Source of the DNA: Pseudomonadota bacterium
GTDB lineage: Bacteria; Pseudomonadota; Alphaproteobacteria; Rhizobiales; Rhizobiaceae
Reading direction: 5' to 3'
Length of the DNA: 5,201 nucleotides
Assembly: GCA_023433855.1 (NCBI GenBank)
Contig: JAEYTV010000412.1
Span: 1-5,201, forward strand
Shown in pieces: positions 1-5,201 of this stretch (within the stretch, counting starts at the first letter, position 1; each line of letters opens with the position of its first letter). The position numbers were made by a program, and so were the translations under genes. The notes beneath the pieces were generated by a model. That model was not told where the DNA came from and ran no database searches. It was given only the letters and a program-made list of their open reading frames with translations.

Positions 1-13
1 GGATGCATTGACG

Positions 14-42
14 GTCCGGCCCGAAATCGCTTCCGGGCCGAC
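14..42. repeat. GC-rich inverted repeat (hairpin)
   Basis: The left arm CGGCCCG (17-23) is the exact reverse complement of the right arm CGGGCCG (34-40). Two more pairs form outside the stem if C16 is bulged (G14-C42, T15-A41), and two A-T pairs are possible inside it (25/32, 26/31) around a TCGC tip. No T-tract follows on either strand, so it is not a canonical Rho-independent terminator. It could still mark the end of an upstream transcript. Confidence 0.4.
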
Positions 43-159
43 AGTCATCGAGCGGATCCAAACTTACGCTGTACCGCAACCGTGAGAAGCTAGCTGCCAT
101 CCAAGACAGCCGAGGGGCGTGGCGCAACAAGGATCATGGTCGCGACGCTCAGTCGGTAT

Positions 160-250
160 GTTCTACGCAACAAAATTCCTCAAACAGCTTAATTTACGGA
201 AAGCTTCTGCCTCGCTTATTCTATTAATTCTATCGATTATTGGAACATAG
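160..250 (+). promoter_or_regulatory. Probable promoter/operator region of the operon
   Basis: This is the only markedly AT-rich segment of the window and it lies directly upstream of the strong ribosome-binding site at 256-260. It contains a tandem pair of 9-bp units, TTATTCTAT (216-224) and TAATTCTAT (225-233), which differ at one base. It also has several A/T-rich hexamers that could serve as a -10 element, but no convincing -35/-10 pair at standard spacing. LysR-type sulfur regulators (CysB, Cbl, AsfR) bind AT-rich sites, so an operator here is plausible. Both assignments are inferred from composition and position. Confidence 0.3.
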
Positions 251-255
251 AAACC

Positions 256-260
256 GGAGG
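256..260 (+). promoter_or_regulatory. Strong ribosome-binding site
   Basis: GGAGG lies six bases upstream of the ATG at 267, which is an ideal Shine-Dalgarno match and spacing. It is the best initiation signal in the left part of the window, yet the frame it serves stops after 19 codons. This is why I read the downstream region as a broken gene or a leader peptide and not as plain spacer. Confidence 0.6.
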
Positions 261-266
261 CTCGAT

Positions 267-545
267 ATGTTCAGGACTCGCCAGCTTCACCTCGACGCGA
301 TCTTTTTCGCCGACCACGCCGTTTGAAGGATCGCGCCCAGGAGAGGCGTTGGGACTCGCTCGGTCCATTCACGCTGATCGCCGGGCTGTCCGCCGCTAAC
401 CGGGCCCGGTTTGTGGCGACGCGATTTTTCCAGGCGGCCGGCAGCCTCAAGGAGAAGACCCTGAGGGCAGAGGACGAGTTCGATGTGCTTCGACTGGTTG
501 GGCGACAAGATGAAGACGGCGGCACAACTGCACGCGGGCGGCTGA
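267..545 (+). pseudogene. Decayed DszA/SnaA/NtaA-type flavin-dependent monooxygenase remnant
   Basis: The ATG at 267 has an ideal ribosome-binding site and opens a 19-residue frame, MFRTRQLHLDAIFFADHAV, that ends at TGA 324-326. RQLHL resembles the extreme N-terminus of NtaA/SnaA/DszA-family luciferase-like monooxygenases. DAIFFADHAV resembles the family's FDxxFFADxLAV segment, which normally lies about 50 residues further on. In another frame (326-472), LGPFTLIAGLSAANRARFVAT resembles the next family segment (LEPFTLLAALAAVTERIGLVAT), and RAEDEF resembles the later RAEEF motif. I counted about 40 of 49 codons with G/C in the third position in that frame. From about 475 the coding-like signal moves to the frame ending at TGA 543-545, twelve bases before the next gene. 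The family islands are in the right order but in two frames and compressed into about 93 codons, where intact members have about 450. Matches are from memory, not a search. A leader peptide is the main alternative. Confidence 0.45.
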
Positions 546-557
546 GACGGACGGAAC

Positions 558-2144
558 ATGATCTTATCTGGTGCGGGAACGATGGATACTTCAGAAGTGC
601 GATTGGATACGGACGTACTGGTAGTCGGGGGCGGCCCCGCGGGATGCTGGGCAGCTTGGAACGCAGCCGCGAGTGGAGCGAGCGTCGTTCTGATCGAGAA
701 GGGATATGTCGGGACAAGCGGCGCGACCGCGGCGGGCAATACGACGACGATCTATACCCGGCGAGGCACGGCGGAGCGTGCGGCAACCGTTGCCCAGCGC
801 GTCAGGCTCGGCCACGGTTTCACCGAACCGGAGCGTGTCGAACGGGTGCTGGACCGCACTCTCCACAATCTCGATCTTCTCGCCGAGTGGGGCTATGATT
901 TCCCGACGTACGAGGACGGACGGCCCTATCGCGGCATGCTTCGGGGACCTGACTACCTGCGCTTCATGCGTCAGAAGCTGGTCAAGGCGCGCGTCACGGT
1001 TATCGACCATTGTCCCGCGGAGCAGCTTCTCGTCTCCGAAGGTGTGGCTGCCGGAGCAATCGCCCGCAGCAGACGTACTGGCGAAGCGCTTCGCATCTGC
1101 GCGGGTGCCGTCGTGGTCGCGACTGGCGGCTGTGCATTTCTCAGCGGAGCACTCGGTACCAATAACCTGACCGGAGGCGGATACCTGATCGCGGCAGAAG
1201 CGGGCGCCGTCCTTTCCGGGATGGAGTTTTCTGCTCAGTACGGCATCTCGCCCGCCTACTCCAGCGTCACGAAGGGCGTCGTCTATTTCTGGGGCACCTT
1301 CAGTGACGAAGCTGGTAATGTTCTCACCGCGCCGGGCGACCGCCACAGCGTGGTGGCGAACGAACTGATGAAAGGCCCGGTATACGCCATCCTCGACAAG
1401 GCGTCGCCCCGCCTCCAGGAAGGACTCCGCAAGGGTCAGCCGAACATCTTCGTTCCCTTCGACAGGATGGGCATAGACCCGTTCACCCAACGCTTCCCGA
1501 TCACGCTGCGCCACGAAGGCACCGTGAGGGGAACTGGTGGCCTCAAGGTGGACGACCGTGCAGGAACGACCGTGCCCGGCCTGTTTGCGGCCGGCGACGC
1601 CGCAACCCGGCAGGCGATGTCGGGAGCCTCTACCGGAGGCGGAGGACCAAACGCGAGTTGGGCCATGGCGACGGGGTCCTGGGCCGGCGAGGACGCTGCC
1701 GCATTCGTCAGGTCCATTGGAACCGACTGGTGTTCCAGAAGCGTCAGGCCGGCGGCGGACCGCTCGCCTATAAGGCCGCTTGGCGCAGATGACGAAGTCA
1801 AGGCGGTTCTCGATCTGGTCAAGCAGCAGATGCTGCCTCTCGAGGTCGGGTATTTTCGAAGCCAGAAGAGCCTCTCCGACACGGAGCACCTGCTGTCAGA
1901 TCTATGGCACGAGCAGAGTTGGAGAGCGGCGGACCCGGCCAAGGTTCGAGAAGCGGAAGCGTTGATCTCGACGGCAAGATGGGCGACCGCGAGCGCCCTC
2001 CTGCGAAAGGAGAGCCGCGGCCTGCAGCGGCAGACCGATTTCCCCGACGTCAATCCTGTCCTGTCGCGTTCCATCGACGCGGGCGGCACCGACTTCATCT
2101 GGGCATCCTTCCACAACCGAGCGCAGGCGAGTGCAGCATCATGA
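558..2144 (+). CDS. asfA: FAD-dependent oxidoreductase, AsfA-like (fumarate reductase/APS reductase alpha family)
   Basis: This is a cytoplasmic flavoprotein of 528 residues with no signal peptide or membrane segment. An N-terminal Rossmann motif, VVGGGPAG (22-29), is followed by the ribose-binding acid E47 in VLIEK and by GTSGATAAGN (52-61). The second FAD segment is GTGGLKVDD (325-333), VPGLFAAGDA (339-348) and the glycine-rich STGGGGPN (358-365). The C-terminal helical domain carries ESRGLQRQTDFP (485-496). This is the FAD_binding_2 architecture shared by SdhA, FrdA and AprA. The histidine that binds FAD covalently in SdhA/FrdA is absent, so FAD is probably non-covalent, as in AprA. The flavoprotein-ferredoxin-binding protein order matches asfABC of arylsulfonate desulfonation in Pseudomonas putida, where AsfA is a putative reductase. 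The stop overlaps the ferredoxin start (ATGA), implying translational coupling. Start: ATG 558 has a weak GAGACGG seven bases upstream. ATG 582 would give 520 residues and a more usual N-terminus. The family call is firm; the asf role is inferred from context. Confidence 0.85.
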   Translation: MILSGAGTMDTSEVRLDTDVLVVGGGPAGCWAAWNAAASGASVVLIEKGYVGTSGATAAGNTTTIYTRRGTAERAATVAQRVRLGHGFTEPERVERVLDRTLHNLDLLAEWGYDFPTYEDGRPYRGMLRGPDYLRFMRQKLVKARVTVIDHCPAEQLLVSEGVAAGAIARSRRTGEALRICAGAVVVATGGCAFLSGALGTNNLTGGGYLIAAEAGAVLSGMEFSAQYGISPAYSSVTKGVVYFWGTFSDEAGNVLTAPGDRHSVVANELMKGPVYAILDKASPRLQEGLRKGQPNIFVPFDRMGIDPFTQRFPITLRHEGTVRGTGGLKVDDRAGTTVPGLFAAGDAATRQAMSGASTGGGGPNASWAMATGSWAGEDAAAFVRSIGTDWCSRSVRPAADRSPIRPLGADDEVKAVLDLVKQQMLPLEVGYFRSQKSLSDTEHLLSDLWHEQSWRAADPAKVREAEALISTARWATASALLRKESRGLQRQTDFPDVNPVLSRSIDAGGTDFIWASFHNRAQASAAS

Positions 2145-2479
2145 TCGAAATCGTCAGTGAGGATCGCTGCATCAAGTGCGACCTGTGCGTCGAGGCCTGC
2201 CCGGACAATGTGTTTGACGCGGTGCCAGACTCAGCGCCCGTGATCGCCCGACAGGACGACTGCCAGACCTGCTTTCTCTGCGAACTCTTCTGCCCCACCG
2301 ACGCGCTCTACGTGTCGCCGCTCTCGGAGGCAATCGAAGGTTCGACCGAACAGGACCTCGTCGCCCGAGATGTCCTGGGAAGCTTCCGCCGCGAAATGGG
2401 CTGGAAGAACGCCAAGCCGCGGGGGACCGCGGGGGACTTGAGCTACCGGATCTTCGAGACCGGCACGATCACACCTTGA
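2141..2479 (+). CDS. asfB: 2x[4Fe-4S] ferredoxin, AsfB-like
   Basis: This 112-residue cytoplasmic electron carrier has two complete CxxCxxCxxxCP cluster motifs: C10, C13, C16, C20 with P21, and C41, C44, C47, C51 with P52. Each bacterial-type ferredoxin repeat should hold one [4Fe-4S] cluster. About 60 residues follow the second motif, ending in DLSYRIFETGTITP, longer than a minimal ferredoxin and possibly used to dock on a partner. The ATG overlaps the asfA stop by four bases (ATGA). An upstream in-frame extension to 1904 exists but is only the asfA shadow. Tight pairing with the flavoprotein recalls AprA-AprB, where a two-cluster ferredoxin subunit feeds electrons to the flavoprotein, and asfB of the Pseudomonas asf locus. 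A 10-bp tandem duplication (2417-2436) lies near the 3' end of the gene. The ferredoxin call is secure; the specific partner is inferred. Confidence 0.88.
   Translation: MIEIVSEDRCIKCDLCVEACPDNVFDAVPDSAPVIARQDDCQTCFLCELFCPTDALYVSPLSEAIEGSTEQDLVARDVLGSFRREMGWKNAKPRGTAGDLSYRIFETGTITP
2417..2436 (+). repeat. Perfect 10-bp tandem duplication inside the ferredoxin gene
   Basis: The unit CCGCGGGGGA occurs twice in direct succession (2417-2426 and 2427-2436), covering codons 93-99 (PRGTAGD). The length is not a multiple of three. Removing one copy gives AKPRGT followed at once by TGA, a 96-residue protein. GC-rich tandem units of this kind are prone to replication slippage. Confidence 0.8.
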
Positions 2480-2492
2480 ACCGGAGAGACTG

Positions 2493-3548
2493 ATGAGACG
2501 ACTTCTTTCAAGCCTGCTGCTTGCTGCCGCCATGGCGTTCGGCGCGAGCTTTTCCCATGCAGAGGACGCACCCGCGACGATCCGGTTCGGGGACGTCGGA
2601 TTCGGCTTCGGTACGCCATTCGGCGTGGGGCTGCAGGCGATCGCGGATGCCAAGGGGTTCATCGCCGACGAGTTCAAGGGTACGCCGACGAAGCTGGAGT
2701 TCACCTACTTTACTGGGACCGGTCCTGCGATCAACGAAGCCCTGTCCAACGGCCAGCTCGACTTCGCGTCCTACGGCGCCGTGCCGAACATCATCGGCAA
2801 GGCCAACGGTCTCGATACCGTCATCGTCGCCTCCTACGGCGGGACCACGATCTTTGGCGCAGCTCGTCCGGATCTCGACATCAAGTCGATCGCCGACCTC
2901 AAGGGCAAGAAGGTCGCGATTCAGAAGGCGACGATCATCCACTGGGGGCTGATCACCGCACTGAAGAACGCGGGTCTCTCGGAAAAGGACATCACGATCG
3001 TCGATCTGAAGAATGCCGACCAGCTTGCCGCCATCGCTGCCAAGAGCGTCGACGCGGTGTTCGGCGCGGACTTCCTTCTACCGCTGGAAGACAAGGGCCT
3101 CGCCAAGATCTTCTACAAGTCGTCGGAAGCGGGCGCCTCGGGCGACGGCTTCGCCGCCTTCCTCGTCACCGACAAGTTCCGCAAAGCGTATCCGGAAGCG
3201 ACCCAGAAGGTGGTGAACGGCTTCGTAAGGGCAGCGCAGTGGCTGGCGGACGACAAGAACAGAGACGAGGCCTTCAGGATCTGGTCGCGCGCCGGATCAC
3301 CCGTCGAAATCATCGCTAGGTCAAACTCGGGAAGCCGGCTCGGACAGAAGTACAACCCTCGCCTGGACGACTTCTTTGTCGCGCGCTATCGCAGCGGCAT
3401 CGCCTTCGACCGGGAGCAGAGGCTGATCCGCCGCGACGTCGATCTCGATACATGGGTCGACCGGACCTATGTTGACAACGCCGTGAAGTCCCTGAACCTG
3501 CAGTCGCTGTGGCCTGACCGCTCCGGCTCAGGCGTCCTTCAGAACTGA
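2493..3548 (+). CDS. ABC transporter periplasmic substrate-binding protein (SsuA/TauA/NitT type, AsfC-like)
   Basis: This 351-residue protein begins with a classical Sec signal peptide: MRR, a hydrophobic core LLSSLLLAAAMAFGASF, and a likely cleavage after SHA (residue 23). There is no lipobox, so it should be a free periplasmic protein. The mature part is a type 2 periplasmic binding protein of the NMT1/SsuA group. It shows TGTGPAINEALSNGQLDFAS (74-93), a typical ligand-cleft region, then the family signatures DLKGKKVAI (135-143) and AIAAKSVDAVFG (180-191), and a C-terminal W-x-D stretch (DTWVDRTYVDNAV). A ribosome-binding site GGAGAG (2483-2488) precedes the ATG by four bases, and the gap after the ferredoxin gene is 13 bases. 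Related proteins bind sulfonates, taurine, nitrate or pyrimidine precursors, so sequence alone does not fix the ligand. Its position next to asfAB favours an organosulfur compound and matches asfC in Pseudomonas. Confidence 0.85.
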   Translation: MRRLLSSLLLAAAMAFGASFSHAEDAPATIRFGDVGFGFGTPFGVGLQAIADAKGFIADEFKGTPTKLEFTYFTGTGPAINEALSNGQLDFASYGAVPNIIGKANGLDTVIVASYGGTTIFGAARPDLDIKSIADLKGKKVAIQKATIIHWGLITALKNAGLSEKDITIVDLKNADQLAAIAAKSVDAVFGADFLLPLEDKGLAKIFYKSSEAGASGDGFAAFLVTDKFRKAYPEATQKVVNGFVRAAQWLADDKNRDEAFRIWSRAGSPVEIIARSNSGSRLGQKYNPRLDDFFVARYRSGIAFDREQRLIRRDVDLDTWVDRTYVDNAVKSLNLQSLWPDRSGSGVLQN

Positions 3549-3559
3549 GGGGTGATCCC

Positions 3560-4393
3560 ATGACAACGTTCGGAGCCGAAGACGAGTTTCGTATGGGGCC
3601 CGCGGCTTCGAACGTGCGCCTTGCGGTTGTCAGGTCCTTTGCTGGTTCGACGGTCCTAATGCTCGCCGTACCGCTTGGAACCTTGGCGGTGTGGTGGGCG
3701 GCGTCGGTCAACGGCTGGGTATCGCCCCAGGTGTTGCCGCAGCCGGACTGGGTGCTACAGACATTCCTTGATCTGCTGGAAAGCGGCGATATCGCCGCCG
3801 CAGCAGCCGTCAGCTTCCGGCGGATCGCGGAAGGCTTCCTGATCGGCGCCTCGCTCGGCTTTCTGTTTGGGCTCCTGATTGGCAAGTCGGAAACTGCGGA
3901 CGCGTATCTGGGGCCCACGTTCCGGGCGCTGGCCGCAGTCCCGTCCATCGGCTGGCTGCCCATCCTCATCCTTCTTCTGGGTATCGAAGAAAGCCTTAAA
4001 ATCGTGATCCTTGCGAAGGCGTGCCTCGTGCCGATGGCCATCAGCACCGCCGAAGGCGCACGAACGGTCCCGAGAGGACTGACGGAAGTCGCCGACGTCC
4101 TCAAGCTCAGGGCTCGGACCCGCTTCTTCAAGCTCACCATACCTTCGATGGTACCCTTCATCGCGAACGGGATCCGGCTCTCGCTCAGCCAGGCCTTCGT
4201 CTCGCTGATCGTCGTGGAAATGCTGGCCGGCACGGATGGACTTGGCTACATGATGGTGTGGGGCCGAACCTTGTTCCAGCTCGATATCGTGATCGCCGGC
4301 ATGGTCGTCGTAGGTGTCGTCGGTTTCCTTCTGGACTGGCTCCTGAAGCAGGTCGAATCCTTCATCCGGAGAGGGAGTGGCGCAGATGGCTGA
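3560..4393 (+). CDS. ABC transporter permease 1 (SsuC/TauC type)
   Basis: This 277-residue inner-membrane permease belongs to the BPD_transp_1 family. Hydrophobic segments at about 29-50, 91-108, 126-141, 146-163, 207-224 and 242-262 fit the usual six helices. The cytoplasmic EAA-type loop that contacts the ATPase is visible at about 164-201: AEGARTVPRGLTEVADVLKL, then TIPSMVPFI. A good ribosome-binding site, GAGGGG (3547-3552), stands seven bases before the ATG and partly overlaps the stop of the binding-protein gene. A second in-frame ATG at codon 12 lacks comparable support. The first 20 residues are polar and longer than in many relatives. The 3' end overlaps the next permease by eight bases, so the two are probably co-translated as a heterodimeric channel. 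Confidence 0.87.
   Translation: MTTFGAEDEFRMGPAASNVRLAVVRSFAGSTVLMLAVPLGTLAVWWAASVNGWVSPQVLPQPDWVLQTFLDLLESGDIAAAAAVSFRRIAEGFLIGASLGFLFGLLIGKSETADAYLGPTFRALAAVPSIGWLPILILLLGIEESLKIVILAKACLVPMAISTAEGARTVPRGLTEVADVLKLRARTRFFKLTIPSMVPFIANGIRLSLSQAFVSLIVVEMLAGTDGLGYMMVWGRTLFQLDIVIAGMVVVGVVGFLLDWLLKQVESFIRRGSGADG
4371..4377 (+). promoter_or_regulatory. Ribosome-binding site that decides the start of permease 2
   Basis: GAGGGAG lies eight bases upstream of ATG 4386. An alternative GTG start at 4377 would overlap this site and so could not use it. The site lies within the 3' end of the permease 1 gene. Confidence 0.6.
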
Positions 4394-5162
4394 GTGCCTG
4401 CATACGCCTCTGAAGCTCCCGCGCGGCGCCGTTCTGCCCTTGGCCGCGATGATCGCCTGGGCGGCTGCGTCTATGACAGGGATGCTGTCCGAACCAATGG
4501 CAGTCAGCCCGCTCGCCGTTCTGACGACGCCCTTCCTCGACCCGTCAGGCCGAGAGCTCTGGCTGTCGCTTCTCGCAACCGTGCTGCGGGTCCTTGTCGG
4601 CGGAACGATCGGCGGGATCGTTGGGCTAACGCTCGGCTATGTCGGGGGAATGTACCGCGTCGCATCCCTCGGCCTTGCTCCGACAGTCCATACGGTGCGG
4701 CAGGTCGCCCTCTTTGCATGGATCCCTTTATTGACCGCGTGGTTCGGCAACGGCGAGAGCACGAAGCTCGTGTTCATCGGGCTGTCGGCGTTCTTCCCGC
4801 TCTTTCTGGCGACCGAGCAGGGCGTCCGAGGTGCGCCGGAAAACCTTATTGACGTGGCCCGTACGCTTGAGCTGAAAAGCCGGACGCGGGTCTCGAAGCT
4901 CTATCTGCCTGCGGCCCTCCCCAGCATTTATGTCGGCCTGCAAATCGCCGCGCTTTCTTCCTGGATCGGGACTATCGGATCAGAATACGCGATCGGAAAC
5001 GGTAGGGGACTGGGAAGCTACATTGCCAGCGCCCGCGACCAGTTCCGGATGGACATCGTGATCGTCGGCGTCTTCGCCCTTTCAGGTGGCGGAGTGCTGC
5101 TCTCGACGGCGGTGAGGCACGTCACCGCAAAGCTCTCTCCATGGGCACAGGATCATTCATGA
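4386..5162 (+). CDS. ABC transporter permease 2 (SsuC/TauC type)
   Basis: This is a 258-residue BPD_transp_1 inner-membrane protein, related to but clearly distinct from permease 1. Hydrophobic segments lie at about 13-34, 64-88, 106-120, 127-142, 180-198 and 222-242. The EAA-type loop is ATEQGVRGAPENLIDVARTL (142-161) followed by YLPAALPSIYVGLQ (173-186). Both permeases share the layout of a loop, then a leucine- and arginine-rich stretch, then a xxPxxxPxI motif, consistent with duplication and divergence of one permease. I chose ATG 4386 over GTG 4377 because GAGGGAG (4371-4377) is correctly spaced only for the ATG. The gene overlaps permease 1 by eight bases and the ATPase start by four (ATGA), so translation is coupled through the transporter genes. 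Most SsuC- or TauC-type importers use one permease as a homodimer, so two genes suggest a heterodimer. Confidence 0.87.
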   Translation: MAECLHTPLKLPRGAVLPLAAMIAWAAASMTGMLSEPMAVSPLAVLTTPFLDPSGRELWLSLLATVLRVLVGGTIGGIVGLTLGYVGGMYRVASLGLAPTVHTVRQVALFAWIPLLTAWFGNGESTKLVFIGLSAFFPLFLATEQGVRGAPENLIDVARTLELKSRTRVSKLYLPAALPSIYVGLQIAALSSWIGTIGSEYAIGNGRGLGSYIASARDQFRMDIVIVGVFALSGGGVLLSTAVRHVTAKLSPWAQDHS

Positions 5163-5201
5163 CCGCTCTTGCCATCGAACATGTCAGCAAGTCCTATACA
5201 C
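5159..5201 (+). CDS. ABC transporter ATP-binding protein, N-terminal fragment
   Basis: Only the first 14 codons (MTALAIEHVSKSYT) are present before the window ends. The pattern of a short hydrophobic strand, then IEHVSKSY, is the standard first strand of ABC ATPases (compare LxxxxVSKxY), which comes about 25 residues before the Walker A motif. The ATG overlaps the stop of permease 2 in an ATGA junction. Position after two permeases fits the SsuB/TauB/NitT-type ATPase that would power import. Walker A, the signature motif and Walker B all lie outside the window and cannot be checked. Confidence 0.75.
   Translation, partial: MTALAIEHVSKSYT

Larger units (their letters stand above)
1..266. other. 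Upstream non-coding region
   Basis: No gene can be supported here. A frame open from base 2 to a stop at 83-85 could be the last 27 codons of an upstream gene (it ends in residues IERIQTYAVPQP). Its third-position G/C content is only about 17 of 27 codons and I recognise no family, so I do not call it. Minus-strand frames starting at 48 and 100 run open to the left edge, but they lack a ribosome-binding site and recognisable residues. The right half (about 160-250) is clearly more AT-rich than the rest of the window, as expected for a promoter region. The gene for a LysR-type regulator, which accompanies asf loci in Pseudomonas, is not visible. Confidence 0.5.

Noticed and set aside
2..85. 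Open frame at the left edge ending in TGA 83-85, possible 3' end of an upstream gene
   Set aside because: Only 27 codons, moderate third-position G/C and no recognisable family; it could be chance.
1..100. Minus-strand frames from ATG at 48 and 100 running off the left edge, possible start of a divergent regulator gene
   Set aside because: No ribosome-binding site, and no helix-turn-helix or other recognisable residues in the 16 to 33 codons visible.
271..786. Minus-strand open frames of 150-171 codons over the asfA start region
   Set aside because: Arginine-, serine- and proline-rich translations without family features, overlapping the firmly coding asfA N-terminus; shadows of GC-rich plus-strand sequence.
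473..898. Continuation of the 323 frame through the asfA start as one 191-residue gene
   Set aside because: After about 475 the codon pattern collapses in this frame, and from 558 it lies out of frame across the clear FAD-binding motif of asfA.
591..1889. 432-codon minus-strand open frame opposite asfA
   Set aside because: Long only because of high GC; the translation has no domain features, whereas the plus strand encodes intact FAD motifs over the same bases.
2141..2479. Extension of the ferredoxin start upstream to 1904
   Set aside because: The extra 79 residues overlap the asfA C-terminus out of frame and do not resemble a ferredoxin; the ATGA junction at 2141 is the natural start.
3316..4233. 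305-codon minus-strand open frame opposite permease 1
   Set aside because: Low-complexity Ser/Arg/Ala translation typical of the antisense of a membrane protein gene; the plus strand is clearly a permease.
1..5201. tRNA or rRNA genes, CRISPR arrays, insertion sequences, attachment sites
   Set aside because: No cloverleaf-like segments, no regularly spaced repeats, no transposase-like frames and no terminal inverted repeats were seen.

Overview
The base composition (GC-rich, strong G/C preference at third codon positions) and the gene types suggest an alphaproteobacterium, probably of the Rhizobiales. That placement is inferred from sequence style, not from a marker gene. Apart from the first ~550 bases, the window is one tightly packed plus-strand operon that continues past the right edge.

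Layout. Bases 1-266 hold no gene I can defend. They contain a GC-rich hairpin (14-42), an AT-rich stretch (about 160-250) that probably carries the promoter or operator, and a textbook ribosome-binding site (256-260). That site serves a short open frame starting at 267, which appears to be the decayed remains of a DszA/SnaA/NtaA-type flavin-dependent monooxygenase (267-545, broken by frameshifts and deletions). Next come an FAD-dependent oxidoreductase of the fumarate reductase/APS reductase alpha family (558-2144, AsfA-like), a two-cluster [4Fe-4S] ferredoxin (2141-2479, AsfB-like), a periplasmic substrate-binding protein (2493-3548), two different ABC permeases (3560-4393 and 4386-5162), and the first 14 codons of the ABC ATPase (from 5159).

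How the genes fit together. A flavoprotein, a ferredoxin and a SsuA/TauA/NitT-type importer in this order resemble the asf (arylsulfonate desulfonation) locus described in Pseudomonas putida S-313. There, asfA (reductase), asfB (ferredoxin) and asfC (binding protein) are sulfur-starvation genes. The likely role here is import of an organosulfur compound, probably a sulfonate or sulfate ester, and electron transfer for releasing its sulfur. The substrate cannot be read from the sequence. No intact oxygenase lies in the window. The only candidate is the relic at 267-545, so any partner enzyme must be encoded elsewhere, or AsfA itself does the chemistry.

The points most worth a second look are the monooxygenase relic that still carries an intact ribosome-binding site, the unusual active-site segments of the flavoprotein, and a perfect 10-bp tandem duplication inside the ferredoxin gene that would truncate the protein if one copy were lost.
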